Source of the DNA: Kiloniellaceae bacterium
GTDB taxonomy: Bacteria; Pseudomonadota; Alphaproteobacteria; Kiloniellales; Kiloniellaceae
DNA length: 64,000 nt
Direction: 5' to 3'
NCBI GenBank assembly: GCA_021776195.1
Contig: JAJFGK010000003.1
Location: 7,249-71,248 of the forward strand
In this document: positions 51,913 to 60,190 of the stretch, piece by piece
Position numbering within the stretch: the first letter of the stretch is position 1
How the letters are laid out: each line of letters begins with the position of its first letter
Position numbers and translations under genes: made by a program
The notes under the pieces: generated by a model
Told to the model about the DNA's origin: nothing
Seen by the model: only the letters and a program-made list of their open reading frames with translations
Databases searched by the model: none

Positions 51913-53448
51913 TCAGGCGGCCAGAACGCCGCCCTCGGCCTTGCGGCGGGCGACGAAGGCGTCCAGTTCCTCGCGGATCGCCGGGTCGAGATCGGGTTCC
52001 TTGTAGTCGGCAAGGATCTTCTTGAAGAGCCGGTTGGCGCGCTGGGTCGCGGTCTCGGCGCCGGCCTCCTCCCAGGTCTCCCAGTTGCGCCAGTCCGAGA
52101 GGATCGGGCTGTAGAAGGCGCTTTCGTAACGCGCCAGGGTGTGGGCCGCGCCGAAGAAGTGGCCGCCCGGGCCGACCTCCTTGACCGCGTCCAGACCCAG
52201 GCTGTCCTCGGTGACCTCCAGCGGCTCCAGGGTGGTCGCCATCATCTGCAGCATCTCGGCGTCCAGCACCATCTTCTCGAAGGAGGCATGCAGTCCACCC
52301 TCCATCCAGCCGGCGGCGTGCATCACCAGGTTGGCGTGGCCCAGGGTAGCGCCCCAAAGCGACATCTGGGATTCGTAGGCGGCCTGAAAGTCGACCGGGT
52401 TGCAGGCGTTGGCGTTGGACGAGCGGTAGGGCAGCTTGAGGCGCCGGGCGAGCTGGCCGCCGGCGATGGCGGCCCGCACGTACTCCGGCGTGCCGAAGGC
52501 GGGGGCGCCGGACTTCATGTCGACGTTCGAGGTGAAACCGCCATAGATCACCGGGGCGCCGCGCTTGACCATCTGGGTGAAGGCGAGCCCGGCCATGGCC
52601 TCGGCATGCTGCTGCGCCAGGGCGCCGGCAATGGTCGCCGGGCTCATGGCGCCCGAGAGGGTGAAGGGCGTGATGCAGACCGCCTGGCCGTGGCTCGCCA
52701 TCTCGATGATGCCCTCGATCATCGGCCCATCGAGGCGCAGCGGCGAGGAGGTGTTGACGATGGTAAAGAGGCTGGGCCGGGCAAGCAGGGCCGCCTCGTC
52801 GTAGCCAAAGCCGATGCGGGTCAACTCCAGGGCATCGGCGATGCGCTCGCGGCCCAGGGAATAGGCGTGATAGGCCTTGTCGCCCAGCACCAGGAAATCG
52901 CGGATCGCATCGAGGTGCCGGGTCGCCGGCGGCAGGTCGATCGCCTCCACCGGATAGCCGGCAAAGAGGTGGATGATGTTGAGCGACTGGGCGAGGCGCA
53001 CCAGGTTACGGAAATCCTTCTGGTTGCCCGGCCGCCGGCCCCCGTCCAGGTCGGCCACGTTCGGCGGCGAGGCGACGCAGGCAAAGGCGATGTTGCGGCC
53101 GCCCATGGTGAGCGATTTGGCCGGATTGCGGGCGTGCAGCGTGAAGCTGGCCGGCGCCGAGGCCAGGTAGTCCTTCACCAGGTCGCGGTCCAGGCGCACC
53201 CGCTCGCTGCCCGGGGTGACATCGGCCCCGGCGTCGGCCAGGATCTTCAGCGCCGCGGGGTGCAGGAAGTCCATGCCGACCTCCTCCAGGATGCGAAAGG
53301 CCGTGTTCTCGACCATAACCAATTGGTCCTCGCGCAGGACCTGGACCGGCTCGTAGGGACTTTGCACCTCGCGCCAGGACATCTGGGCCAGGCCCTCCGG
53401 GACTCCGACCGTGCGCCGCTCACGCCTGCGTCCGCCTTCACGCGCCAT
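51913..53448 (-). CDS. Non-pyrrolysine MttB-family corrinoid methyltransferase
   Basis: ATG at 53448 gives 511 residues in an uninterrupted frame, so there is no in-frame UAG pyrrolysine codon. The family is clear from SFTLHARNPAKSLTMGGRNIAFACVASPPNV, LDAIRDFLVLGDKAYHAYSLG and the C-terminal YSPILSDWRNWETWEEAGA. Non-Pyl members demethylate glycine betaine, proline betaine or carnitine and pass the methyl to a corrinoid protein. No corrinoid protein gene is in the window, so the partner is elsewhere. It precedes the M29-like gene and is divergent from the lyase gene. Confidence 0.93.
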   Translation of the reverse strand: MAREGGRRRERRTVGVPEGLAQMSWREVQSPYEPVQVLREDQLVMVENTAFRILEEVGMDFLHPAALKILADAGADVTPGSERVRLDRDLVKDYLASAPASFTLHARNPAKSLTMGGRNIAFACVASPPNVADLDGGRRPGNQKDFRNLVRLAQSLNIIHLFAGYPVEAIDLPPATRHLDAIRDFLVLGDKAYHAYSLGRERIADALELTRIGFGYDEAALLARPSLFTIVNTSSPLRLDGPMIEGIIEMASHGQAVCITPFTLSGAMSPATIAGALAQQHAEAMAGLAFTQMVKRGAPVIYGGFTSNVDMKSGAPAFGTPEYVRAAIAGGQLARRLKLPYRSSNANACNPVDFQAAYESQMSLWGATLGHANLVMHAAGWMEGGLHASFEKMVLDAEMLQMMATTLEPLEVTEDSLGLDAVKEVGPGGHFFGAAHTLARYESAFYSPILSDWRNWETWEEAGAETATQRANRLFKKILADYKEPDLDPAIREELDAFVARRKAEGGVLAA

Positions 53449-53684
53449 GGCATTCGCTCCCTCGATGTTTCCGCGCCCGATGATTCCGCGCCCGATGTTC
53501 GTGCCAAGGGCCGGCGCGACAATCCGCGAACTCAAACCCTCGCCCATTGCTATATACAGCACCGGGCCGCGCGGCTATAGCTCACTACAGTTTCTCAGCG
53601 ATTATCGCGACGACCCGATCATGACCATTCGCCCGGAAAAGGGTGGTGGATCCTGGCCGGGCCGGTCGCAGAAAGGCCGACTGG

Positions 53685-55220
53685 ATGACCGACCGCGAAG
53701 CCCTGCCGATCGGCAGCGCCCGCCTCGATACGGACGATCTCGTGGCCATCGCGCGCGACGGTCGCCAGGTCGCGCCGACCGCCGAGGCCCTGGCCCGCAT
53801 GGCGGCGGGCCGCGCCGTGGTCGAGGATCACCTGGCCGCCGGCAAGCCGGTCTACGGACTGACCACCGGACTGGGCAATCGGGTCGGCCACAAGCTGACC
53901 GCCGAGGTGCTGGCCGGGTTCTCCGTCCTGACCGTGCGCGGCCGCTCCAACTCGGTCGGCCCCCGGGCGCCGAAAGAAGTGGTGCGGGCGGCCATGGCCC
54001 TGCGCCTCAGGGGCCTGTTGACCGGCGCGGCGGGCGCCTCGCCGGCGCTGGCCGAGGCGCTGGCGGCGGCGCTCAATGCCGGCTTTCATCCGGCAGTGCC
54101 GATGATCGGCTCGATCGGCGCCGGCGACCTCTGCACCATGGCCCATGTCGGCCTGGGTCTGATCGGCGAGGGCGAGGCGGAGGTCGGCGGCGCGCTGCTG
54201 CCGGCGGGCGAGGCCCTGCGGCGCGCCGGGCTGGCGCCGGTGACGCTGGGCCCCAAGGACGGTCTTGCCATCGCCAACAACTCGGCCTTCACCTGCGGTC
54301 TCGCGGCCCTGGCCTATCACGACGCGGCCGCGCTGCTGGAGACCGCCGAGGCGGCCGCCGCGCTCACCCTGGAGGCCTTTCGCGGCAACCTGACGCCGCT
54401 CGACCCGCGCGCCGTCGCCGCCCGGCCGGCGCCGGGCCAGGGCCGCTCCGCCGAACGCCTGCTGGCCCTGCTGGCCGGCGGCGCCCTCACCGAGCCGGGC
54501 GCGGCGCGGCGCCTGCAGGACCCGATCTCGATCCGCGCGGTGTCCCAGGTTCACGGCAGCGCCTGCGCCGCCCTGGCCTTCCTCGAGGACCACCTGGTAC
54601 CGGAAATGAACGGCGGCGCCGACAACCCGGTGGTCCTGATCGAGGACCGCGAGATCGTCTCCACCGGAAACTTCCACACGCCGGGTCTGGCCCTGGCCCT
54701 GGAGACCTTGACCCAGGCCCTGGCCCACCTGGGCGCGACCTCGGCCAGCCGGGCGACCCGGCTGCTGTCGAACCGCTTTTCCGGCCTGCCCGACAACCTG
54801 ACCGTCCGCGGCCCCGACCGCTCCGGCTTCGCGCCGCTCTACAAGACCCTCGAGGCCCTGGTGCAGGAATGCCGCCACCTCGCCCTGCCGGCGCCGCAGG
54901 AACAGCGCTACGGCGCCGACGGCGTCGAGGACGAGGTCAACGCCACCGCCTTTTCGGCCAAGAAGGCCCGCGAGCTGCTGTCGCGCCTGGGCTATCTGAT
55001 CGCCGCCGAGCTGATCATCGCCGCCCAGGCGGTCGAGCTGGCCGGCGTCGCCGACAAGCTGGGCCATGGCACCGCCGCGATCCACCGGGCGGTGCGCGCC
55101 CTGGTCCCGCCGCTCGACGACGACCGCCCCCACGGCGTCGACGTGGAACGGCTCGCGGCCGGGTTGGACAAGATGGGAGCTGGAAACTTCCCGGACCGCC
55201 GCGGCGAGAAGACCAACTGA
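53685..55220 (+). CDS. Aromatic amino acid lyase (HutH/PAL family) homologue lacking MIO serine
   Basis: From ATG at 53685 the protein is 511 residues, normal for histidine/phenylalanine ammonia-lyases. Family blocks are VYGLTTGLGN, GPKDGLAIANNSAFT, RRLQDPISIRAVSQVHGSAC and the C-terminal FSAKKARELLSRLG. The active family forms the MIO cofactor from Ala-Ser-Gly in a GASGDL context. Here residues 145-149 read GAGDL (A146-G147-D148): the serine is missing. Activity as a standard ammonia-lyase is doubtful. No hutU, hutI or hutG is beside it; its divergent neighbour is mttB. Confidence 0.85.
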   Translation: MTDREALPIGSARLDTDDLVAIARDGRQVAPTAEALARMAAGRAVVEDHLAAGKPVYGLTTGLGNRVGHKLTAEVLAGFSVLTVRGRSNSVGPRAPKEVVRAAMALRLRGLLTGAAGASPALAEALAAALNAGFHPAVPMIGSIGAGDLCTMAHVGLGLIGEGEAEVGGALLPAGEALRRAGLAPVTLGPKDGLAIANNSAFTCGLAALAYHDAAALLETAEAAAALTLEAFRGNLTPLDPRAVAARPAPGQGRSAERLLALLAGGALTEPGAARRLQDPISIRAVSQVHGSACAALAFLEDHLVPEMNGGADNPVVLIEDREIVSTGNFHTPGLALALETLTQALAHLGATSASRATRLLSNRFSGLPDNLTVRGPDRSGFAPLYKTLEALVQECRHLALPAPQEQRYGADGVEDEVNATAFSAKKARELLSRLGYLIAAELIIAAQAVELAGVADKLGHGTAAIHRAVRALVPPLDDDRPHGVDVERLAAGLDKMGAGNFPDRRGEKTN

Positions 55221-55504
55221 CTCCCGAATGGCGGAAGGCTGACGCCGAAAGCCCGGTGTCTCAAATGGCGGGTTCCGATCCAGGGCTTCAAGGTGTCCAA
55301 AATACCACCAAAGCCCTTGCCGATTTCGTTGCCTATTCGAACCCTACTCGAATTTCTGGAACCGCTAGACCTGCGGCATGTCCGCTGTCCCGCCGAAAAC
55401 CCCCTTCATCGGCGTGGTCCAGGTGAGAAGTGGTGGGCCAAAGTTGGCAATCTCTTCTTCGCTCGTCCTGCCCAAATTCAACTTTGTTACTCCATGAAAC
55501 TTCG

Positions 55505-55533
55505 GGCAATCCGCGGCAATCGGGCGGATTGCC
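55505..55533. repeat. Strong hairpin before tyrosinase promoter
   Basis: Perfect 10-bp arms GGCAATCCGC and GCGGATTGCC enclose a 9-base loop that itself repeats GGCAATC. No T run follows on either side. It may be an attenuator, a boundary hairpin of inserted DNA or a transcript-end structure. Confidence 0.45.
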
Positions 55534-55560
55534 GCGCTGCTTCACGAACCATCGTGAGCT

Positions 55561-55576
55561 TGTGACTATTATCACA
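55561..55576. promoter_or_regulatory. Consensus CRP-type site upstream of tyrosinase
   Basis: TGTGA-CTATTA-TCACA is a perfect match to the CRP consensus, 57-72 bp before the tyrosinase start. An AT-rich stretch with candidate TTGCCG and ATCTAA boxes follows. The sequence element is plain; its use by a Crp-type regulator is inference. Confidence 0.6.
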
Positions 55577-55632
55577 GCCAATAATTGCCGTATCCGATAT
55601 TTTAGCAATCTAAATTCAATAGGAGGAGCGTG

Positions 55633-57138
55633 ATGACAAAACTTTTTGATGCCGCCAACTCCATGTTGAAACCATCAACACGGAGCGTTTCCGTTGATAT
55701 GACCAGGGACTCTTTGTTCGGTGGTAAAGAGATGAACAGACGAGCATTTGTAAGCGGGTTGGGGTTCGTGGGTGCGGGGCTCATCGCGTCGACTTTGGGC
55801 GGTTGTGAAGCTTTGCTAGAGCAAATCGAGAATCGCCCGGTTCGTCGTCGCTTGCGCACGGGCTCGTCCGCGGTCAACGCCGCGATCACCACCTATGAAG
55901 AAGCCGTGGCCGAGATGAAGGACTTAGACGACGACGATCCGCGGAGCTGGAATGCCCAAGCCGGCTTGCATGGTACCGTAACACCGAATGTCTTCAATTT
56001 TTGTCAGCATGGCACGAACCACTTCTTCTCATGGCATCGTGCCTACCTCTACTATTTCGAACGAATCTGCCAGGAGCTGACTGGCAATTCGGATTTCGGT
56101 CTTCCTTACTGGAACTGGAATCAAAACCAACAGATGCACGGGGCCTTTACGGATCCGGCAAGCACGCTTTCTCATGAGCGCAACAGTACCAGTGTCGCCG
56201 GCAATTCCGCGTTTTCCGACAGCACCATGGACACCATTTTCTCGGACAACAACTTTTTCACGTTTGGCAGCCAGCTTGAAGGATCGCCGCACAACATGGC
56301 CCACGTTCTGATCGGCGAAGACATGGTCACAGGAGGCTCACCGCAAGATCCAATTTTTTGGCCACATCACTGCATGGTCGATTACTGCTGGGCTAAGTGG
56401 AACATCGAGCTGGAAAACGATAATACGAACAACGATGCATGGCATGAGACGTCGTGGAATCACTTTGTGAATGAGAACGGCAATGCCGTCGAAATCACGG
56501 CGGGGTCGACCGTCCTCATGCCCTTGATCAGTTACCGATATGAAACCAGCACGGTCGGCAGCGCACTTGGGTTAGCCGCGCTGAACGCAACGGAACTCAG
56601 ATTGGTCGAGGAGCGCATAAGAGCGGGAGCGGATGTCCGATTCGATATCCGAAGAAGAATTCCGATTGTTGAGCGTACCGCGCTCAGCTTAGCGCGCCCC
56701 TTTTCGGCGGAGACAACAGTATCCGCCGGCGACTTCGCCGCCCTGATCGAGAGCGACCGGGCGACAGAGCGGGTTTTCGCCAGCATCAATCATGCGAGAC
56801 TGCCCTCCAAGAACGACTTCTTTGTTCGGGTTTTCATCAACCTGCCGAGCGCCAACACAGCCACGCCGACCGATGATCCACACTTCGCCGGCAGCTTCGC
56901 ATTTTTCGGAACCCACACGGGGGACCATGGCAAACATCGCCATAAAACCGACTATCTGGTTAACATCACCGACACCCTGAAACGGCTGCGCGACCGTGGA
57001 ATGCTGGCCGACGGCAGCCCGATATCGGTCCAACTGGTGGCTGTTCCAATTGCCGATGCGCCGATGCGGCCGGACGCAGAATTAGTCTTGGACAGCATCG
57101 AACTCCTGATCAGCCCGGTGATGATCCGCACCCGGTAA
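55633..57138 (+). CDS. Tyrosinase-family copper oxidase with Tat/lipoprotein-type leader
   Basis: ATG at 55633 follows AGGAGG at six bases; the protein is 501 residues. Copper site A ligands are placed at H113, H126 and H135 (CQHGTNHFFSWHRAYLYYFE). Site B ligands are H220, H224 (PHNMAHVLIG) and H246 (DPIFWPHHCMVD). Both Prosite-type tyrosinase signatures are intact. Residues about 34-60 (MNRRAFVSGLGFVGAGLIASTLGGC) carry a twin-arginine-like leader with a Cys lipobox, so it is probably exported folded and lipid-anchored. The C-terminal part (FAGSFAFFGTHTGDHGKHRH) resembles haemocyanin/polyphenol-oxidase tail domains. Lower GC than the surrounding genes suggests transfer. Confidence 0.93.
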   Translation: MTKLFDAANSMLKPSTRSVSVDMTRDSLFGGKEMNRRAFVSGLGFVGAGLIASTLGGCEALLEQIENRPVRRRLRTGSSAVNAAITTYEEAVAEMKDLDDDDPRSWNAQAGLHGTVTPNVFNFCQHGTNHFFSWHRAYLYYFERICQELTGNSDFGLPYWNWNQNQQMHGAFTDPASTLSHERNSTSVAGNSAFSDSTMDTIFSDNNFFTFGSQLEGSPHNMAHVLIGEDMVTGGSPQDPIFWPHHCMVDYCWAKWNIELENDNTNNDAWHETSWNHFVNENGNAVEITAGSTVLMPLISYRYETSTVGSALGLAALNATELRLVEERIRAGADVRFDIRRRIPIVERTALSLARPFSAETTVSAGDFAALIESDRATERVFASINHARLPSKNDFFVRVFINLPSANTATPTDDPHFAGSFAFFGTHTGDHGKHRHKTDYLVNITDTLKRLRDRGMLADGSPISVQLVAVPIADAPMRPDAELVLDSIELLISPVMIRTR

Positions 57139-57176
57139 CATCGGCACCACACAAAAAGGCCTGACACGCGGCGATT

Positions 57177-57653
57177 ATGAACGATCATCCACTACATGGC
57201 CTCGTTGTTTGGCTCGTGTGCTGCCTTTTGTTGCCGGGATGCCGTGGCGAGGCGAGCCCGTTGGGGAATGCCGCCCAACCTAGTATCATTTCCGAAAGCA
57301 ACGGCACCTACCGCATGGACCTTGCGAACAAGATTGCCGTGCACCCCGTCGGAACCAAGCTCATCGGGCCCGAAAGGCAGAAGTTCGTCCAAATCGAAAT
57401 ATCGGATGTCGTCAATCCGGCAACGGTCCCGATCGGATTCGATGTGCATTACCGGCCCGGCAATGGCGAGAAAGTCCTTCTCGGTATGATCGCACTGTTC
57501 CCTCCCGACAAGCCGGGCACCTTCATCGTTGCGACGCGGGGCCTGCTGCGACGCGGAGGCGCGATCGTCGTGTCGATGCTGGTGCTGAAAGAACCTGAGC
57601 CCACCGACCGCATTCAAGTAACGTTGAAGCGGATCTCGTTCAGGACGGAATGA
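57177..57653 (+). CDS. Small lipoprotein, possible tyrosinase partner
   Basis: The 158-residue product has a lipoprotein signal (LVVWLVCCLLLPGC lipobox). The mature part has beta-strand character (MDLANKIAVHPVGTKLIGPERQKFVQIEISDV) and I do not recognise its family. It starts 38 bp after the tyrosinase stop on the same strand. Bacterial tyrosinases often need a caddie protein for copper loading or export, so such a role is possible here, but the sequence shows no His-rich copper motif. Confidence 0.8.
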   Translation: MNDHPLHGLVVWLVCCLLLPGCRGEASPLGNAAQPSIISESNGTYRMDLANKIAVHPVGTKLIGPERQKFVQIEISDVVNPATVPIGFDVHYRPGNGEKVLLGMIALFPPDKPGTFIVATRGLLRRGGAIVVSMLVLKEPEPTDRIQVTLKRISFRTE

Positions 57654-57659
57654 CGGCCC

Positions 57660-57835
57660 TGGCCGGAACCTGAGGCGGCACACGTCGAGGGCAAGGGCGA
57701 CGGCCTCCACCGCGCTGGAGAATTTCATCAGCGCGCCATCGCCCATCGGCTTGATGGTGCGGCCACCGTGCCGGCTTCGTCCTCGCCCAGCATGCGTAAG
57801 TGTCTGACTGCGTCGGCGGCCATGGTGGCGGTCAT
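57660..57835 (-). pseudogene. Remnant of a class III adenylate cyclase gene
   Basis: On the minus strand, frame one reads MTATMAADAVRHLRMLGEDEAGT and, after an internal deletion with a frame change near 57770, the other frame reads GGRTIKPMGDGALMKFSSAVEAVALALDV. Both match successive conserved blocks of alphaproteobacterial class III nucleotide cyclases (the AADVVGYSRLMGEDEAGT and RIVKLMGDGALVEFASAVDAV type), with the part between them missing. The catalytic C-terminal region is absent. It lies between the tyrosinase operon and the SDR gene. Confidence 0.7.
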
Positions 57836-58035
57836 CGCCGCATGGTAGGACCGAAAGCGATCATCCATCATCATCGCAAGGCCTGTAACCTCGGGCGATA
57901 TCTTGAGGTATCGGAACGAGTTTGTCCTCCGAGGAGGCTACGAGACGTGCCTTCGGGCCTCAAGCGAATTTGCCCTGACACTGTCGGTCTTTTCGCCCAG
58001 AATGGTTCCTGGAGGAATGTTCGAAGGCCTGGTTT
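57836..58035. other. Spacer upstream of SDR gene
   Basis: Together with the cyclase remnant this fills the 382-bp gap between the lipoprotein and SDR genes. I see no complete gene. It continues the lower-GC segment and must carry the SDR promoter. Confidence 0.4.
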
Positions 58036-58815
58036 ATGGAATTGGGATTGACTGGAAAATCGGCGATTGTATGCGCGAGTTCCGCCGGATTGGGTTTGGC
58101 TTGCGCGACTTCGCTAGCGGTCGAAGGTGTCCATCTTGTTATCAATGGCCGCAATCGCGACCGCCTCGAAAATGTGGCGATGGACCTGCGGCGATCCTTC
58201 GACGTGGATGTCAAGGCGGTTGCCGGAGATCTAGGGGATGCGACTACCCGTGCCGGGATAGTCGACGCCTGCCCAGAACCCGACATTCTCGTTACCAACA
58301 ATGGAGGAACGCACAATCCCCCAATCCGGGAAGCTAGCGTCGAAGATTGGCATCGTTCCTTCGATATGGTGGCACTCCCCGCACTAGAGCTCACGCGTAG
58401 CGTGATCGACGGAATGGCAAGTCGCAGTCATGGAAGAATTGTCAACATCACGTCGATAACGGTTCGCTTGCCGATGCCGTCACTTGCCGTGTCGGCCAGC
58501 GCCAGGGCGGCTGCAACGGCAGTCATGAACGCACTTGCTCGTGAAGTGGCGCACAGCGGTGTCACGATAAACAACATTCTGCCAGGACCATTCGAAACCG
58601 ATGAACTTGCACGTTTGTTTAAAATCCGTGCTGAACGTGAAGGAAAAAGTATCGAAGAAATTCGAGCGAAACGATTGCAAGAAGTGCCGGTCGGCCGGTT
58701 TGGCCGCGTCGAGGAAGTTGGTGCATTGTGCGCTTTTCTTTGCTCTCAGCACGCCGGGTTTATTACCGGGCGGGATTTGCTCATTGATGGCGGAGTATTT
58801 CCCACATCGCCTTAA
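58036..58815 (+). CDS. Short-chain dehydrogenase-like protein without YxxxK
   Basis: The 259-residue protein is an SDR-fold protein resembling 3-oxoacyl-ACP reductase relatives. It has an NAD(P)-binding loop CASSAGLGLACATSLA, the LVTNNGG strand, the catalytic-Ser region GRIVNITSITVRL and the C-terminal GFITGRDLLIDGG. At the place of the catalytic Tyr-x3-Lys it reads SASAR (Ser and Arg), as in some divergent SDRs. Conventional redox catalysis is therefore doubtful. GC is lower than the window average. Confidence 0.88.
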   Translation: MELGLTGKSAIVCASSAGLGLACATSLAVEGVHLVINGRNRDRLENVAMDLRRSFDVDVKAVAGDLGDATTRAGIVDACPEPDILVTNNGGTHNPPIREASVEDWHRSFDMVALPALELTRSVIDGMASRSHGRIVNITSITVRLPMPSLAVSASARAAATAVMNALAREVAHSGVTINNILPGPFETDELARLFKIRAEREGKSIEEIRAKRLQEVPVGRFGRVEEVGALCAFLCSQHAGFITGRDLLIDGGVFPTSP

Positions 58816-59064
58816 AGCACCTCAACAGTCGCGTCGTGAATCACATCACATCGTAGCCGCGCAGGACCCTATGGGCTGCCAAATTCCAAATCTAGCTTTA
58901 GCGATGAAACACCACGAATCGATACGATCTGTCGGCGGGGTCGAAAGGCGGCTCATTGGTATTACGCCCTGCAAGCAGAACATCCTACCCAGGGCATCAA
59001 CGCGCCCTCGGTCGCAAACCAGCTGTCTTCGCGAGGGGCCGATTCCACGGAGCTTGGGTAGGTT

Positions 59065-60081
59065 CTAGTCGCTGCCGGGCGGCGCAGCGCTCGCCCGGCG
59101 CAGGTCGCGGGCGGCCTGGGTCACCGGGAAGGCCGCGATTGGCCGGGGGCCGGCTTCGGGGCCGACTTTGAACTGGCCGGACTCGAGGGTGACGGTCATC
59201 CAGAGCGGTGCGCCGGCGCCCAGGTCCAGGGTCGCCAGCGTCGCGGCGGCGGCCCAGCCACCCGGATAGCGCCGCATGAAACTTTGACCGTGGCCGGGCA
59301 GCTTCGCCCGACTGATGTCGGCCAGGCCGACGGCCAACGCCCCGCCCGGCAACAGGAGGTCCTTGGCGAAGACCACGAGAAAGTAGGCCGCCGGGCCCCG
59401 GGGCAGCTGCGCGCCCGGGCCGGCATCGAGCGCCAGCCCCTCGATCTCGCGGTAGAAGGCCGCATAGTCGTCCATGGAGGCCAGCAAGCGCCGGTCGGCC
59501 AACTCGGCCGGGACCAGGAAAAGTTCGGTTTGGGGTTGGTCCAAGTAAATCGTCGTCAGGCCGAGCCGTTCGATTTCCCGGCCTGTCGCGGTCACGCGGC
59601 TGCGGCCGCCGAACACCAGGTCGAGACGCCGGCCCAGATCGTCGCGCAGCTCGGCGACGCCGCTCACCGACCGGATCAGTGCCGGATCGTCGGTCGAGAC
59701 ACCGCCGCTCGCCGGCAGCCCGCCCAGCTCGACTCGGGCAATCCGGAAGGTGGCGAGATCGGGCGTCGCAGCGACGGGGTCTTCGGCGCTCGATCGAAGT
59801 CCCGCCGGTTCGATTCGGTTGTTTTCCAGGTTGTTCAGGCGGTCTTCCAGGGCCGCCAGGAGGGCGCGATGATCCTGGTCCAGTTGCCCGGGCGCGAGGC
59901 GCGCGCCGTCGGGCCCATGAACCGGATAGGCGACGACCGCGGACAGACCCGCCCCGTCGGTGCTGGCGTCGGTGCTGGCGACCCGCGTCGCCGGCCCGCC
60001 GCCGCCGATGGAAGCGGCCAGCCCCATGCCGATCAGGGCACAGAACGCCACCTGGGCAAGACCAGGGAACAAAGACCGCAT
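59065..60081 (-). CDS. Secreted protein of unknown function, 338 aa
   Basis: ATG at 60081 has GGAG six bases upstream and begins a signal peptide (RSLFPGLAQVAFCALIGMGLAAS). The family is unknown to me. The mature part has alternating strands and helices (RLGLTTIYLDQPQTELFLVPAELADRRLL, YPGGWAAAATLATLDLG), without a recognisable active motif. It may be periplasmic or surface-exposed. A lipoprotein gene lies 109 bp upstream on the same strand and could be cotranscribed. Confidence 0.8.
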   Translation of the reverse strand: MRSLFPGLAQVAFCALIGMGLAASIGGGGPATRVASTDASTDGAGLSAVVAYPVHGPDGARLAPGQLDQDHRALLAALEDRLNNLENNRIEPAGLRSSAEDPVAATPDLATFRIARVELGGLPASGGVSTDDPALIRSVSGVAELRDDLGRRLDLVFGGRSRVTATGREIERLGLTTIYLDQPQTELFLVPAELADRRLLASMDDYAAFYREIEGLALDAGPGAQLPRGPAAYFLVVFAKDLLLPGGALAVGLADISRAKLPGHGQSFMRRYPGGWAAAATLATLDLGAGAPLWMTVTLESGQFKVGPEAGPRPIAAFPVTQAARDLRRASAAPPGSD

Positions 60082-60190
60082 CGCGAACTCCCACACAGCC
60101 GGTGTCATTGGCCGGCGGTGGCAAGCCTCTCAGAGAGCCGTGAAGAAATAGCTAACCATGTTCGCGCTCAGGTTAGGCCTGAATAATGGA

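Larger units (their letters stand above)
55221..55632. other. Lower-GC intergenic region before tyrosinase
   Basis: This 412-bp stretch marks the start of a visibly lower-GC region. It contains a 10-bp-arm hairpin at 55505-55533 and a CRP-type site at 55561-55576, listed separately. Small frames have no recognisable product. Confidence 0.6.
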
